Part shown: one piece after another, positions 1 through 12,652 of the stretch
How the letters are laid out: each line of letters begins with the position of its first letter
How positions within the stretch are numbered: the stretch's first letter is position 1
From: Hansfordia pulvinata
Taxonomy: Eukaryota > Ascomycota > Sordariomycetes > Xylariales
DNA: 64,000 nucleotides
Direction: 5' to 3'
Assembly: GCA_006538405.1 (NCBI GenBank)
Contig: BJKQ01000001.1
Span: 4,092,001 to 4,156,000, forward strand
Program-made: the position numbers and the translations under genes
The notes under the pieces: model-generated
The model's database searches: none
What the model was told of the DNA's origin: nothing
Seen by the model: only the letters and a program-made list of their open reading frames with translations

Positions 1-431
1 ATCATTACTTCAACTCGAACGTTCAGAAGCAGCGCAGCGATGACATCACCAAGCTCGTGACTCGATACCAATCAAGGCCTCAAGGCTCTTCTGAGCCTCA
101 CGTGCCTGTGAGTAAGCTCAATCGCGCCGTCACCGACATGTCCAACGCCGACCAAACCTGTGTCGACATCACCAATACCCTCGCCAGCTATTACAAAGTC
201 TCTCGCAAGCGATTCGTCGTCGATTGTGTTTGCGCGCAGGTGGTCAATCACTTCTTGCTCGACCGTCCTGGCAGTCCCGTCAAGTCCTTCACCGCGGAGT
301 TGGTGATGGGCCTGAGCGAAGATCAGCTTGACCAGATTGCCGGAGAGGATGCGTCGTCGAGGCTTCGCCGCCAGGCTCTGGCACAGGAGATCCAGAGCCT
401 TGAAGCCGCCACAAAGGTCATGCGAGGATGA
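1..431 (+). CDS. Dynamin-family GTPase, C-terminal GED part (5' end outside window)
   Basis: The frame is open from the left edge (first full codon at base 3) to a TGA at 429-431, so this is the 3' end of a gene that starts outside the window. The roughly 142 visible residues match the GTPase effector domain of fungal dynamin/Mx-like large GTPases: a helix with YYKVSRKRFV, then VNHFLLDRPGSP, then ELVMGLSEDQ and IAGEDASSR, ending in a basic tail. In this family the GED folds back on the GTPase domain and drives assembly-stimulated GTP hydrolysis during membrane remodelling. The GTPase domain itself cannot be seen, so the subfamily (vacuolar, mitochondrial or Mx-like) stays open. No frameshift is seen. 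The call rests on remembered GED motifs. Confidence 0.85.
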   Translation, partial: HYFNSNVQKQRSDDITKLVTRYQSRPQGSSEPHVPVSKLNRAVTDMSNADQTCVDITNTLASYYKVSRKRFVVDCVCAQVVNHFLLDRPGSPVKSFTAELVMGLSEDQLDQIAGEDASSRLRRQALAQEIQSLEAATKVMRG

Positions 432-1757
432 AGTGCTTCGGCTGAGGAGATTCAGAGAACCGGAACTATGCGGCCTCATGGGTTGTTGTGATTCCCTCTT
501 GTAATGAAAGCGACTGATGCTGGGAGTTGGTCACTGTCTCGGGGCAGGGAGAGAGGGTGTCGCAATGCTGACGGCTGCCGAATGTGAGGGAGGCCGGAGT
601 AATCGACAACTAGCTCGCCGGCGTTCATTTGCATGTATTGGCCCGCTATTGCCTCAGTTGATAGTCCCAGCTACAGTCTGGGGGGAACACCAGTAATAGA
701 GGCACTGAATATTCTACAGCCCGTCGGACACAATCGAGATGTCCTGCAGTACGTAAGTTTAATCTCACGCCGAGTACTTCCAGGTGAATCGGCTCGGACC
801 CCGGGCTTCGGGGCTCTTCGCCTTGTCTGCCTGCAGACCGATGCCCGAGGGGAACCCAAATAACCGAAGCAGAGGGGCGGGCGAAGGCCGCGCCGGGAAG
901 GGCCTGCTCTGCTGCCGTATGGCGCTGGGGCTCGGCTGAGGCGCTGCAGATAGATCCGGGAAAGCTGGCATTGGAGCGTATCGGTTTTCAACTCCCTGCC
1001 CGGGGAGACGCGGCCGGCCGTGCCCGCCCTGACGTCACGATTGCGCGCGGTTGCTCGGGACACTGGCGCAGGCCGCGCTGGGCCTGTCCGTCGCAATGGG
1101 CAGGGGCTTGACAGCACCTCGTCACGGGGATGGCAGGCGGAGCAGTGCGAGGTTCCAACCAGCGGCGGCAAAAACCTCTACGTCGCAATCTGCCCCCGAA
1201 GGATGAACGTTCCGGTGCCAGGTTTTCGGTCGGCAGACGCCGGTCGATCTCATCTCCCACTGGGAACCGATCTCTGCATGTGCTGCTTCGGCTCTGTGCT
1301 GCCGCATGCATAAATTTGCCTCGCTGGAAAGCCCGCCTGGACTCCAGGGCTCGAGGATCGAAAGCTAGACTTACGGAGTACTCAGGACACCAAGCATAGC
1401 AACGTAGACACGAGTCGGGGCGCGGACAACTACTGACAGAATCACAAAGCCGCACGATGCATCAGGAGAGAAGACGCGGGGAGCCGCGTCGTGGAAGAGT
1501 ATATTACGTTGTTAAAGATGGCCGGTCCGATAAGTCGTCCCGCTGCCAGCTCTTAATTAATCCAGTTTGCCGAGCGACAAGCCTGTAATACATGCGGATC
1601 CAAGCCAAGAGGCGAGTCCGCGGGGATATTCAAAACCCGGCAAAAAGCGCAAAGTTGCGCGTAATCATTTTCGACGCCTTAATGTAACTCCGTGTGCTCA
1701 CAATGGGCGTGTCGTGTCGTGATATTCGTAAAGCAATGATGGCCCCCCCACCCCTAG
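432..1757. other. Intergenic region between convergent genes
   Basis: This is the 3' flank of the dynamin-like gene and the 3' flank of the Zn2Cys6 gene on the other strand. The open frames in it have no recognisable domain and overlap one another on both strands. I see no repeat, RNA gene or mobile element. Confidence 0.6.
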
Positions 1758-4392
1758 CTAGTAGCCCATATCAAATGAGTTGTAGCCATTAGCGTTGGGG
1801 TCGTCGGCTGGGGGCATGTCCATCGGCAAATTGTTGACGGCGAAATTCGTCTCGCCCAATCCATAGCCAGGGAGTCCTCCGACACCCAGAGTCAGGCCCA
1901 TGGCATGCTCGAACCCGTTACTCGCGAGCAAGTCGAACCTAAGACCGCTCGAGTCCAGGTATGACCACATGTTCTGGGTCTGATCCAGCGCCATCTGCGT
2001 CTGAGGGCCGGGAAAATCCGGCGCACCGGCAGGAACCGGCCCGTAGGGGTACGCCTGAGCATACGGCAGCGGAGACTGTTGCTGCGGACCCATCATGCCT
2101 GGGGGCATCGGGACGTTGTTGGCCTGGCCGCCATGGTCAGGGTTGGTGGCAACCTCAGAAAGCAGCTGCAGAGATGTGCTATTGGGGCTGAGGTTCTGCT
2201 GATGAGCCTGCTGGCCTTGGCTCTGGGTCAGCTGTTGATACTGCCGTCGCAGCTGTCGGTGTTGCTGGTCAAGCCGGTATTGCTGCTGTGGAGGATGTTG
2301 ATGGGAAGGGGGGTATTGCTGTTGCACTGGTGGTGGTTGCTGGCCTGACTGATGGTTCTGCTGCGGCGGAGGCTGCTGCTGCGCCTCCGGCTGCTGCTGA
2401 GAGACCGGTGACTTTACCGCCGCGCTGCCACTGCCGCCTGGCTGCTCGTTCGCATCGGCGCCAGGGGCCCGTGAACCGAGCTTCTCATATATCGTGTTGC
2501 GAATCAGGGCGAGGACGTTGAGGAACTTAGCCGCAGCCCTCGACTTGCCCCCTTCAGTCAGCTCTGCGAATTTCGCATGGAGGTTTTCAATGTGCGATGT
2601 GACCTTCATCTTCCTTGGATCGAAGACGGTCCCCAGCTCAGAGCCTGGGTTGATGGCGCTGGTGAACATTTTCATCAGCACGACAACCCCATACGCGACG
2701 CGGACGAAGTTGAAGACGGGCAGACAGCGGAGGCTGTCACAGTCCATTGCGAGGAAGACGTCGAATATCTCGTCGATGGCTTCCAGGCAATTCGACATGG
2801 AGTCGATGTGGCAAGAAGTGAGGTTGTCGCTGAGGCCAGGGATGGGATCCCGGATGGCTTCGGGCCCCTCACTATTCTCGTTTGTGGGAACCTGCAGCGC
2901 GATCTCATGCGTGTATAGCTTCAGCACATTCACGCTGATGGAGAAGGATGCTTCGGGGGGTCAGCTTTCTCCAGATAAAATCACGAGGGTGGGGTAACTC
3001 ACGCAGCATCTCGTCCCGCGGGATGGCATCGCAATACTTCTTGAGGTCCTTGGTGAACTTCTGCAGAGAAAACTGCACCCTGGGGTCCGCCACATTGGCG
3101 ACCACAGACGGGTCATCCAGAGTCAATTGATAGTTTGTCAACTCGGTAAGCCGATGCACCCAAACAATGCGCATCAGGGCCTTGTCAGAGGGTGCGGCCG
3201 CTGGGGAAGTCTCGAGTATGTCCATGCATTCCGTATGAAAGTCGGACCATTTGCTCAGATTAGGACGATGCAGGGCGATGGCCACGTTAGAGCACAAGAA
3301 CCAGGACGAGAGCCAGGCGCGGCGCGCCTCAATGGTGATTGGGTCGGGGAGATACTCGGGCCTGAGAGGGTGTTTCCTCCATGTGTAGGGCACAAGGCGC
3401 TGATTGGCTGGGTTTCTCTGCCGGCCCAGGCCCAGATCATAGGCCATGACAACGCCCAGATGAACCAAGAGGTAGAACTTGAGCTCCTCGAAATTTTCCG
3501 GGGGCCAGTACCAAATGACGCTAACCTGGAGAGCCTGGACCATCTCGAGGCTCTTCTGGCCTTGAACAAAGATCTTCTCGGCAAACAGGCGCATCATGTC
3601 TCTGACCAGCGGCGTCTGTATCTCGGGACTTTCACCCGACGCAGCGGCCATGATAGAGAGAAAGAGGTATGGTTTGGTGCGGCGCAGCTCCCGCGCTGTC
3701 ATCTCCGGGTGGAAAACAACGCAGGGCAGATGCGGCACCATCTTGTTCGTGTAGCGCTCGAACAGCTGGTCGGCCATGTCCATGGTGATGATGCCCTTGA
3801 CGACTGGGTCGTGGAAGTTGTAGTCGACCTCAGTCTGACAGCCTGCGTCGGCGTACGTGGACTGCCGCTTCTTAGACTGCGGCTGTGATTGCAGAACTGC
3901 CGTGAGAGATTCGACCCTTTGCTCCAGCTCGGAAACGCGGCTGTCCGTCTTCTTTGCGCGTTTCCTCACCGGCGCCGTGACAACGCACTCACGGCCGGCT
4001 TTGTTACAGCGCTTACACGGCGCGTCCGGGCTGTCGGGGACGGGTTCGCATTTGACCTTGAGCCCGCGACAGCTCTCGCAGGCGCGAGGCTTCTTGAGGT
4101 CCTGCGAATCTTGGCTGTTTCCACGGCCATGGCCAACGCCCGTACGGACGGCATACGGGTCGCCCCCTGAGCCTGAGTCGGTGGAATTCTGATGGGCGAA
4201 GGGCTGCGCCGGGTCCCCCGAGGCGCTGCTGGCGGTGGAGCTGGTGGTGGGTGACGTTTCGTATTCCGGTGAGATATCGCCTCCCCTGCGAGCACTGCGC
4301 GGCAGAACGCCTGGAGGGAGCCGTACTTGCGGCGCAAGATTCAAGTTTGCCTCGGATGGCGACGCGGCCCGCTTCGCTGGAATAGAGGCCAT
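1758..4392 (-). CDS. Zn2Cys6 (C6) fungal transcription factor, LEU3/WAR1-like
   Basis: Two exons, complement(1758..2950, 3003..4392), give about 860 aa. The 52-nt intron (2951-3002) has a GTGAGT donor and a CTGAC branch motif; ending it at GAAG rather than CATCAG keeps the frame. The start at 4392 is chosen because the open frame further upstream has no conserved sequence. A C-x2-C-x6-C-x10-C-x2-C-x6-C cluster sits at about residues 105-136, followed by a basic linker and a short coiled coil (about 151-168), the usual DNA-binding and dimerisation layout. The middle resembles the fungal regulatory (MHR) region. The last ~200 residues include a Gln/Pro-rich stretch typical of activation domains. 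The CRGLKVKCEP finger followed by VRKRAKKTDSRV resembles LEU3/WAR1-type factors, but the target pathway cannot be read from sequence. Expected to be nuclear. Confidence 0.88.
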
Positions 4393-6002
4393 GGATGGCG
4401 GTGAAGCCTTGGCGAGAGTTGAACTGGGTGATGCAGTTGGTTCGTCAATGGCAGCCAGTAGGTGTGGTATTAAAAGACAAGAGCACTGGGGCTGCTTCTC
4501 GGATTTGATGCGGGTGTATTCGTTTGTAATAGTCCTCGCTTTGCTGAAGCTGCTCTCAAGAGCGCATCGCAAAGCGAGGTGCGCAAAGAGCAATGTCAGG
4601 GACCGGCCTGCTCGGAGACGGATGGGGCCGCTGTTGAACCGGATGGACCCGGTCGAGATGCGATCGGCAGGCACCAAGACGGAGATGGTGGGGGCTGCGA
4701 TGCGATGCGATGTGGTGTCGAGGTCGGGAGGTGATTGAGTGTCGAGCCGCGCTGCGGTCGGCACGGGGTTTGGTTTTGTTGGGCTATCAAAGCCGGGGGA
4801 AGGCGGGATGCTGGGGTCGCAAGATGACGATGCAATCGGGGCAGGTAAGGAGCGAAGAATAGGCCGCCGAAGACGTGTCGTGAGCACCCGGGGTTCAGTC
4901 AAGCAGGTCCGGGGACTGGCACAATCGAGTCGACGAGCGTGAAGAGGGCGCACGGCGGCGGCGCGATGTGCAGAATCGCCGACTCGATTGGGAGTGTCAC
5001 CGGATTGATGGGACGGTGGTGGGCATAGGTCGCTGACTGACAAGACGATGCCCGTATTTAAGGTGGGGACCAGCCCGGGCGGAAGCTGACACACTAGCCA
5101 GGCTGGCTGACGTAGTGGGTACTCGTAGCTGGGTGCTCAAACTCGGGCGTGATAGAGTCCCTGTACATACGCACTCGCATGGTAGCTTACCTAATGTGCA
5201 TCGCCCACTTGGCGCGCAGCCCTACGGACGGGCGGGCACGCTCAGCAGGTACCGGCCCAGAACAGCCCTCTTCCCCGAACCGGATTCATCACGAGCCCAC
5301 TCCATCTCCCCTCGGCTCAATAAGCATTGGATGCAAAGCTGTGCGGCATGGTAGAGGCAGGCAACAGGCCGCGACGATAAAAGGCCGGAAGAAGTCGGAA
5401 GGGTTCTCGTAAAAGGACGATGAATGGTAAACTTAGCAAGCTGTTCCCAGTTATAGACGTCCGGCATGCGTAATAGCCTGCATCACAGCGGCGCGCGTGG
5501 ATGCAGGCTGCGATAAGAATGGCCGAGTTGATCGGGATTCGCCATCTCTGCAGCAGATATGAAGCGAGATGATGTGCGTTTCACGTGACCATTCCGTCAG
5601 TCAGTCAGTCAGTCAGCCAAGCGTTCTTCAGTCCCAACAGAGATAAACGCCCTATTCGATTTGCCATCAATTTCCATTGGATCGGTCGATCTGCTCGACA
5701 GGCATATGAATACCTATTTGTGCTTGCAACCCGTGCGCCCAAACCACCTGTTCCTTTCCCTTTGAATCCGCGAGCCGCTCATTGCTCTTCTTCACCGCCA
5801 AAGCATACACGCTGGCAAAAGCCAATTCACTTTCCTTTGAAGCCCATCCGACTTCACAAGGGCCATAAACGCCGCTGTAACAAATAACGCCTGCATGACC
5901 AGCACGGACAAAAGCTGAACCTGACAGCCACACCTGGGGACCGCCCCTACACACACACAGGCACACACACATATAACACCCGTGGCCCGCCTAGTTAATC
6001 AA
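4393..6002. other. Upstream region of the Zn2Cys6 gene
   Basis: This is the promoter and leader of the C6 regulator (-), followed by the 3' flank of the next minus-strand gene. The C6 reading frame stays open for another 700 nt upstream of the chosen start, but its content is low-complexity Ser/Pro and leader-like. A short GTCA tandem run lies at about 5596-5616. No other gene is supported. Confidence 0.5.
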
Positions 6003-6800
6003 TCAATCCATGTAGAAATCACCCTTCAGGATGCGTTCCTGCATGTGATCAGGCTTGGGGCGTTCCGGCTGCGGTGGCCGTGCAGCAGGCGCCTGCTGTG
6101 GTGGGGCGGGCATGTCCGAGATGGACTTTGCTCGGTCATGGGCAGGCGGAGCCCGCGGGGGGGACCCGCTCATGCTGCCGAATGCCGGGCGGCCGCCAGC
6201 CACGCTACTCTCGGCTCGTGATCGGAGCTGCTCGGACCAGTTGAAGGCATTGTCTGGGCGGGCGGATGACAAGTTAGAAGAGGTTCTAGTGGGCATTATG
6301 ATGCTTGCCTGTGACATGCTCGTCCGCCGGATTGTGGCAGAATCCACAGTCTGGGCTTTGGGCGGGGTGCGGGACAGACCACCAGAGGTACGCCTACCAT
6401 TCTGCCCGGGACTGGTGGGAGGGGCACCACGCATCGTGCGCATGTTTTGCGTTCCAAAGCTCATCCGGCGGTTGAACGAGCCGTTGTTGGGGGGCTTGGC
6501 CGAATCCTCGTCGTCGACGGCATTCTCGTCGATGGACTCGGACGTGGCAGTCGAGATGCTGCCCCTGCGAAGGCCAAAAGGAGATGTGGTGGCGGCTGGG
6601 GGCGTTGTGCCGAGGCCGAGAGTCGTGACGGAGAGCCGACGTCGCTGATCCCGAGCGTTGGCAGCCGTGGGAGATTCCTTGGGCTGTGCGCTGCCCGCCG
6701 ACATGGAGTTGGTGCGCTGGAAGAGGGTGGAGAAGGCGGCCGACGTGACGGAACCCCGGCGGCCATTGCCAGAGCCGTTGTTGGTGCCGTCGGCAGACAT
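6003..6800 (-). CDS. Conserved Ser/Pro-rich fungal protein with many R-R-x-S sites
   Basis: A single-exon frame of 265 aa. The start at 6800 (MSADGTNNGSG) is preferred over an upstream ATG at 6983, because the added residues would be hydrophobic leader-like sequence encoded by a pyrimidine-rich stretch. The protein looks mostly disordered. It carries repeated basophilic kinase-type motifs (RRGSV, RRLSV, RRGSI, RRMSF, RRTSG, RRTSM), a central acidic patch, a block with FNWSEQLRSRAESS, and an acidic-aromatic end with ILKGDFYMD. I recall similar proteins in other filamentous ascomycetes, but no function. The density of R-R-x-S sites suggests a PKA- or AGC-kinase substrate; that is inference. The coding sequence is intact. 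Confidence 0.75.
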   Translation of the reverse strand: MSADGTNNGSGNGRRGSVTSAAFSTLFQRTNSMSAGSAQPKESPTAANARDQRRRLSVTTLGLGTTPPAATTSPFGLRRGSISTATSESIDENAVDDEDSAKPPNNGSFNRRMSFGTQNMRTMRGAPPTSPGQNGRRTSGGLSRTPPKAQTVDSATIRRTSMSQASIIMPTRTSSNLSSARPDNAFNWSEQLRSRAESSVAGGRPAFGSMSGSPPRAPPAHDRAKSISDMPAPPQQAPAARPPQPERPKPDHMQERILKGDFYMD

Positions 6801-9012
6801 GTTGATTGATGTAGGTGCGGTCTGTGGGTGATGGGACCGATGATTGGGCTGAAGGAAAGAGGGCGAGACCAAGGATGGGAGGGAAAAGCAGGCCGGGAGT
6901 TGTCTGGCGAAAAGTGGGAATGCGAGGTATATGTAGGTAGGAAGCAGGTAGGCACTGGGGAATGGATGCTGGGAACAGCTCAAGCACGGGGGCGGGGTTG
7001 TCTTTGTGTGATGGGAAGCCCCCTTTGATGCGGGTGCTATCCGAGGGACGATTGGGGTGTCTGAGAAACCTGGCCCGGACGCGTGGTGTCTGGAGCTGGG
7101 CTAGTGAATACGGCTGGGGCTGACTCGGATGGTGACCACAGAGTCGCGGCAGGTCGTGGCCGGTGTAAAGGCTGAATAGCGGCTTGTGTCTGCCGGGGCG
7201 GCGATGCGTGTGTCTAAGTCAGCTGCCGGAGCGGGGTAGGCGTTCTGGATTGCGGAGGGACGGGAGCGTTTGTCGGCGGTGCGTTGACGCGCGCAAGGGC
7301 GAGGACGAGTGCCGGGGCGTGCAGGCGGGCTGGGTTGGATGGTCCTAGGTTGTTGGGTTGGGTCGAGATGGGCGGGCGGTGCAGCAGTAGAGTTGGGAGT
7401 TGAGAGAGAGGGGAGAGACAGGGGCGGGCTGAGTAGTGGTAAGACGAGGGGAGAGGCAGGCCTAAGTACGTGCAAGGAAAGGTACGAGCATCTAAGGCGA
7501 GGCGAGGCGAGACGAGTCGCGGGTAGGCGTTGGAGGCGAGACTTGGGGATGGATGGTGGGATTGAGCCATGAGGGCAGCGAGTGACTGTCCGGTCGAGTC
7601 GAGCGAGTCTGGGGCGATAAGCAAGGGCGCGCGCGCGCGGGCGAGCCGTCGCCAGGTCCGAAAGAAAGATGGGTCGAGGGCGGGACTGGACCGTTCGATG
7701 ATGATGCGGGCGGGACTTAGCACCAAGCACCCAACCCAAGGCAGAGACGCCTGCGCGGGCGGCCAGGGGAGGTGCCGTCTATTCTGGGGCGTTAGGTACC
7801 CTCGTAGCTGGATCGTGGATGGGAGGGATGGACTGGCTGGCTCGGCTCGGCGTGGTGGCTGCTTCTTGGCGCATAGTGGCAGTCCGGTCGCCCGCCCTAC
7901 GAGTACTCGTACACCCAGCGCTATGTACGTAGATGGATTGGATGTGTCTTGGTCCTGCCCGACAGCTGGGAACCTTGTCTCATCAGCAGCCCGTCCGCCA
8001 CCGTAGCAGCCTAGGCCAATGGGACAAGGCCGGGGTGCATGAAGAGTGCCGGCCCCGCTCCAATATTCCAGAGACCGGAGTCTCCACGGAATCCCAGGCA
8101 GGTTCGTACGAGTAGGTACACACACGAGTAGCGTACTCGTAGATGCGTACCTTAGGCACTTGCACGCTGGGCAGGTGGATGGTGCCACGGTGTGTGGGTG
8201 CCTCTCGCCTGCCAGTGCCTGCCAGATGGACCCTGGCCATCATTGGGTGTCTCGTTTCACGTTCGAACCCGTACGTCACCTCGTCTTCAGGCGGGTCGAT
8301 TTGCGGGGTAGCCAGCACGTACCGGCCCAGCGATCCCTCCCACCTTGGGGGCGCAGAGATCCCCCGAGCCTGTCACTGCAGCCGCTAAATCCCCACGACT
8401 TCAGGGGCCCAGCCACCCACTCTTCCTGTGGCTCCAATGGCCGCCCGCCTCTGCGGATGTTCTCGTCGGTATCCGTCTTCCCAGGTAGTGGTTGTACCGT
8501 CCTGTGTAGAGCTGTCCCTTTTGGCCCCATCGAAGCGCCAAATCAACGCCAGAGTACCGCAGCAAAGACCCGCAGTACAATGGATGTTTGCCCTGAGGGA
8601 AACTGGAAACAAGGTCAGGGGCATACGAGTCGCCAGGTACTCGTATGACGGCACGTGACAAGCACTGTGGGCGCGCGCGCGCGGCCCTCTCTGCCAGATC
8701 AGACCGACTCGTCATGAGCCGCGCGCGGACCAGAAGGAAAAAAGAAACGAAAAGAAGCTGGAGTGCAATCCACCCGCGCGCGCCACGCACCCACGCACCG
8801 CCATCCTGCTAGCAGCAGCGTCTCCATAGATAAGAGATGGCATTACATCAGAGCACCCCGTGATCGGCCCACGATGGGTCGACGGCAACGACAGACAGCA
8901 AAGCGGCTCGACAAGACAGGCACGACACCAGCAGCCCGAACCCGAGTGAACGAGGGTGGCGTAGGTGGGAGCCGCGTGCCTCCGGACTGGACCATCTCAC
9001 AGAAACAGGCAC
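6801..9012. other. Long upstream region of the Ser/Pro-rich gene
   Basis: The first part is strongly pyrimidine-rich on the minus strand and is probably the leader and promoter of the neighbouring gene. Open frames of 200-320 codons on the minus strand have no domain and read as GC-rich noise. A perfect 14-bp palindrome TACGAGTACTCGTA lies at 7898-7911, with related half-sites near 8105-8145 and 8634. No gene is supported. Confidence 0.5.
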
Positions 9013-9500
9013 TAAGGCCCTGAGCCATAGGAGCTGTTATAGGTTATTGGTTATTGTCATGGCCCGTTATTTACTCTTCTAAGTAAGCATTCTCCAGAAT
9101 CCCGTTTAAGTCCGGGCATAATTGAACATAAGTTTTATGTAAGTGAAAAGGCAGTCTTAATATGTCACCCGCTAGTAGGGATCACAAGATAGGCATAGTG
9201 TTAAGCGCTTTACCTTTTTTAAAGTGCTTTCTGCCTGTACCTAAGACCCTCAATCAAAGTTGGCCTTCGGTATAGGCAACCCTAATTAGGTAGGTCCTTT
9301 CCCCTGTATTCTAGGGCAGCCCTTCTGTATTCCAGGGCAGCCCTTCTATAATTCAAGACAGCCCTTCTGTATTAATTGGCTAGCCTATTATGGTTAGCCA
9401 CCTGATTGCTATGGAAGGTACATCTAGTAGCCCATATTACTGCTCCGTACCTTTGCCAATAACCAATAACCCGTAACAGCTCCTATGACTCAGGGCCTAA
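9013..9500. mobile_element. MITE of PIF/Harbinger type with intact TIRs and TAA target duplication
   Basis: Bases 9016-9056 and 9457-9497 form inverted repeats of 41 bp with only a few mismatches; both ends begin GGCCCTGAG and continue CATAGGAGCTGTTA. The 482-bp element is flanked on both sides by TAA (9013-9015 and 9498-9500). A 3-bp TWA duplication and a G/C-starting TIR are the hallmark of PIF/Harbinger elements. The inside is AT-rich compared with its surroundings and holds about 3.5 copies of a 21-bp unit containing CAGCCCTTCTGTATT (about 9304-9375). No open frame encodes a transposase, so it would be non-autonomous. The TIR arms could also pair as a long hairpin in RNA. Confidence 0.87.
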
Positions 9501-12500
9501 TGTTGGGCAGGCCGCGAGGGTGTGTGCTCCCGGGGCATCCAGGCCCCCCAAGACACGCCAGTCCATCCGGGCCATTCGTCAACGCCGACTTCAACTCTCT
9601 ACCTACCCCGACCCGTCACTTCACGACCCCGAGCCGCCACCGCCCGCTTCCCCGACATCCAGATCCAATGGCGTGCCTCGGAGATGGCCCCCGCACGTCC
9701 GTGTGTGTGTGTGGGCGTGTGTGTGTGTGCCCCAGCTCCCTACCCTCTGATGCGAGCCCTCGCACATGTGCACGAATCGAGAAGGCTGCCGGACGCTGGC
9801 GTCGCACTCGTACGGGCGGACCGCACAGTTGAGTTGACAGGGTCGGCGTGGCTGGTCAGGCAGGTCTGCTGGTGCTGGCTCGCTCGCTCGCTCGCTCGCA
9901 CGTACGAGTACGGGTCAGTCGTCAGTCGTCAGTCGCGCTGCTCACAATAAGCCGCAGGCATGTTGTGCCGACTCGTCTGGCGTGGCACGATTGGCTCAGC
10001 CGGTGCGTTCGTCTCGATGGCCTGCGTGTGTGAAGCTGCGGGTGCCCGCACGTGAAGGAAGACCTATTATTGAACCTTGGAGCCGACGAACATGGCATTC
10101 CCGCCAGCGAGTTCGCGTGCCGCTGGATTCTCAGGTCTGACTGAGCCTTGCCCGCGCGGACCCGGACCCCCCTTGGACCTCCTTGCCACGAGAAACAAAC
10201 GCGACCGGCACTACTCGCACATGGGATTCCCATTACGCATGTCAGCACGCTGCTGTCGCCGCCATGGTCACACCCCCCAAGACAGAAGGCAGGTGCCAGG
10301 CGCCAGATTTCCCCCGGGTTTTCGCAGTGCAGAATGCACCCCAATGCCGGCGCCAATGCGCACTTGGCACGATCCCGCCCTGCTAATCCGTGTTGGCAGA
10401 CAAGGGGGGGCACGACGGGGTCGCCAGGGGCGAGGAGTGGCGAGGGGCCGAGGGGGTGAGGGGGCGAGGGATGGGGTCTCGGGCGGGGAGCAGCGCCGAG
10501 AGACGATTGGGTGATCCAGCAGGGTCTCGAGCTGCGGGACAATCGAAGCTCAGAGGTCCACTCCCAGGCCCCGATGGATGGCTCTGGGGTGGGCACACGG
10601 GCCGGACGCCCAGGTGCCAGCTTCGTCCTCCGCCGTACCGGCATCAACGCCAAGTGGCACGATGCGGAGACCGGACACCAAGGCGAGAGGGGGGAGGCGT
10701 CCCTGGACACGCACGAGACCGGTCAGAGACTCGTCGTCTCTGAGGATGCCGGGATGGATATGCAGACACGACGAGATGTCGCCGTCGAGTGTTGCCGGGT
10801 GGCCATCCAAACCCCCTGCCCGTCGCATTGCAGGGCCTCGTCGTCAACTGCGCCAAGTCCGAGTTCGTACTTGTAAGCCAGCCTACCCCGTCTCGCCCAA
10901 AGGTCATCCATCCTGCTTCGACAAGCATGTCCTGCTTCCAAAGAAGCTGTCTTTCTGGTGGATGGATGAGCACTGTGCTCGCCCTCGCCAAGTGCTTTCC
11001 GCTCCAAACAGCTGCTTCCTTTGCGAAGGATAAAACCTCTGTGGTGTTTGGTCATCATCTCCCGCCACCTCGTCGCATCCTCCGCCGTCTTGCACACGCT
11101 CGGGCATCCCGGGGGGGGGGGGGGGGGGGGGGTTCTTCCATGCCAGTTCCATCCGTCTGGACAATCCGCAGCCGAGTCCACAGTGAGTGTCCCATCTTCA
11201 GCGGGTGCAAGTCGAGCTGTGCCGGATCCTACGTCGCCACAGGACGCATGAATGGCTTATGCTTGACGTGCCTCTCTTCTCGCGTATCCCTCCTCACTCC
11301 TCTCACCGGGTGCGGGCCGGTATCCGCCTGTCACCTTCCCTGCTGCCCCTCCCGCTGCCACTAGGAGTATGCTTCCTCCTCTGCTCTCTGAGTGCTCCCT
11401 CCCTCGTACGAGATTAACTACGTAGGTACAGACACCCCGCCAGCTCTCATCACCATTGCAGAATAGGCCTCCTTCGCAGCCAGCAGGACTCTGATCAGCG
11501 CCTCGTCTTGTTCTTGTGTGTGCCGTTGTCTCTGGCCAATCTGGGGAGGGCACGGGGGGTTTTCGACTAAGATGAAGATTACCCAGGTCTGACGACTGCG
11601 ACGATCGATCAATACTATTTCCGGACTGCTGCAGGACCCCTCCACCAGGGTCACCCCAGGCTTCTGCCCCGGAATGCAATGTGTGTGTGCCCGCCGTGCC
11701 GTCCCTACGCGTATGTACTCGTACGCCCGTGGCCATGCTCTGGACGGGTGTTGTGCGACCCACCATTCCGAGCCCCCTGCCTGACTCGCCGCACTCGCGT
11801 CTGTCTCGGTCCCTGGCTCGCGGGCTGGCTACCTACGCACTGATGACCTTCGCCAGCGCGTCGTGCCTGCTGCTGCCACCATGACGCCAGAGTGACCACC
11901 AGAATGGCGCTATCCTCGAGCACCCTACGAGTTCATGCCATTGAGCCACGTTCTTCCTGAACCCGGGCTTGTTTTACTCGGGACGCTCACTCTCCCATCC
12001 TCCAGAACAACTGGCTGCTGCTTTCTGATCCATCTTGTCGATGGTTGGGCGACTGGTAAGTTGCATTGGCAGCCAAGGTTGGATCCGGCCAGGCACACCA
12101 CCCGAGCCCGGCCTCTGCTGACCCGCGACGCGGACTGGCGACTAGCAAAGTATGTAGGCGACCGCGCCGACTAGGGCCGCTCTCTTATTATTAGCGAATG
12201 GTCTGCCAAGGTCTTGGGGCAGGACAAGACAGCACTACTGTTGGCAGATGGACTGTCAATGTAATAATTTCAACCTCACCATGGCCTTTATCGACCTGTC
12301 CTTCCTTTCTCCAAGAAGCAGCATCAGGAAAGCCATCACACGACTGGTTAGCGACCAGGTTCCATTGTGGGCGATCTGCCCGCGTGTCAATAGAGCCGGT
12401 GGGTAGTCGAGCTATCAGGGCAAGGTTCACTGGGCTCGACGCACAACCGGCTTGGGAGACGCCGGTCTTTTCTCTTCAACCAGGGCAGCGCTCGCTGCGG

Positions 12501-12515
12501 GGTGCGAAACGATTA

Positions 12516-12558
<43 letters not shown>

Positions 12559-12652
12559 CACCTGGGACCGCCCCAGAATTAATGAGGCATCCGAGGCCAC
12601 TCCGGACTGATGTCATGACGATCCTCCGCCTCCCCCCCCATCCTTGACCTTG
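9501..12652. other. Intergenic stretch with simple repeats
   Basis: No protein-like frame is found. Simple sequences include a (CTCG)n run at about 9879-9899, a 22-base poly-G at 11111-11132 and a (TGCG)n run at about 12516-12558. Copies of the TACGAGT/ACTCGTA half-site lie near 9901 and 11714. Confidence 0.5.

Noticed and set aside
7214..8188. 324-codon open frame on the minus strand
   Set aside because: Composition is that of frame-shifted GC-rich DNA, with no conserved block; more likely promoter/leader of the 6003-6800 gene.
8255..8275. GTTCGAACC, resembling a tRNA B box
   Set aside because: No A box at the right distance upstream and no cloverleaf could be drawn.
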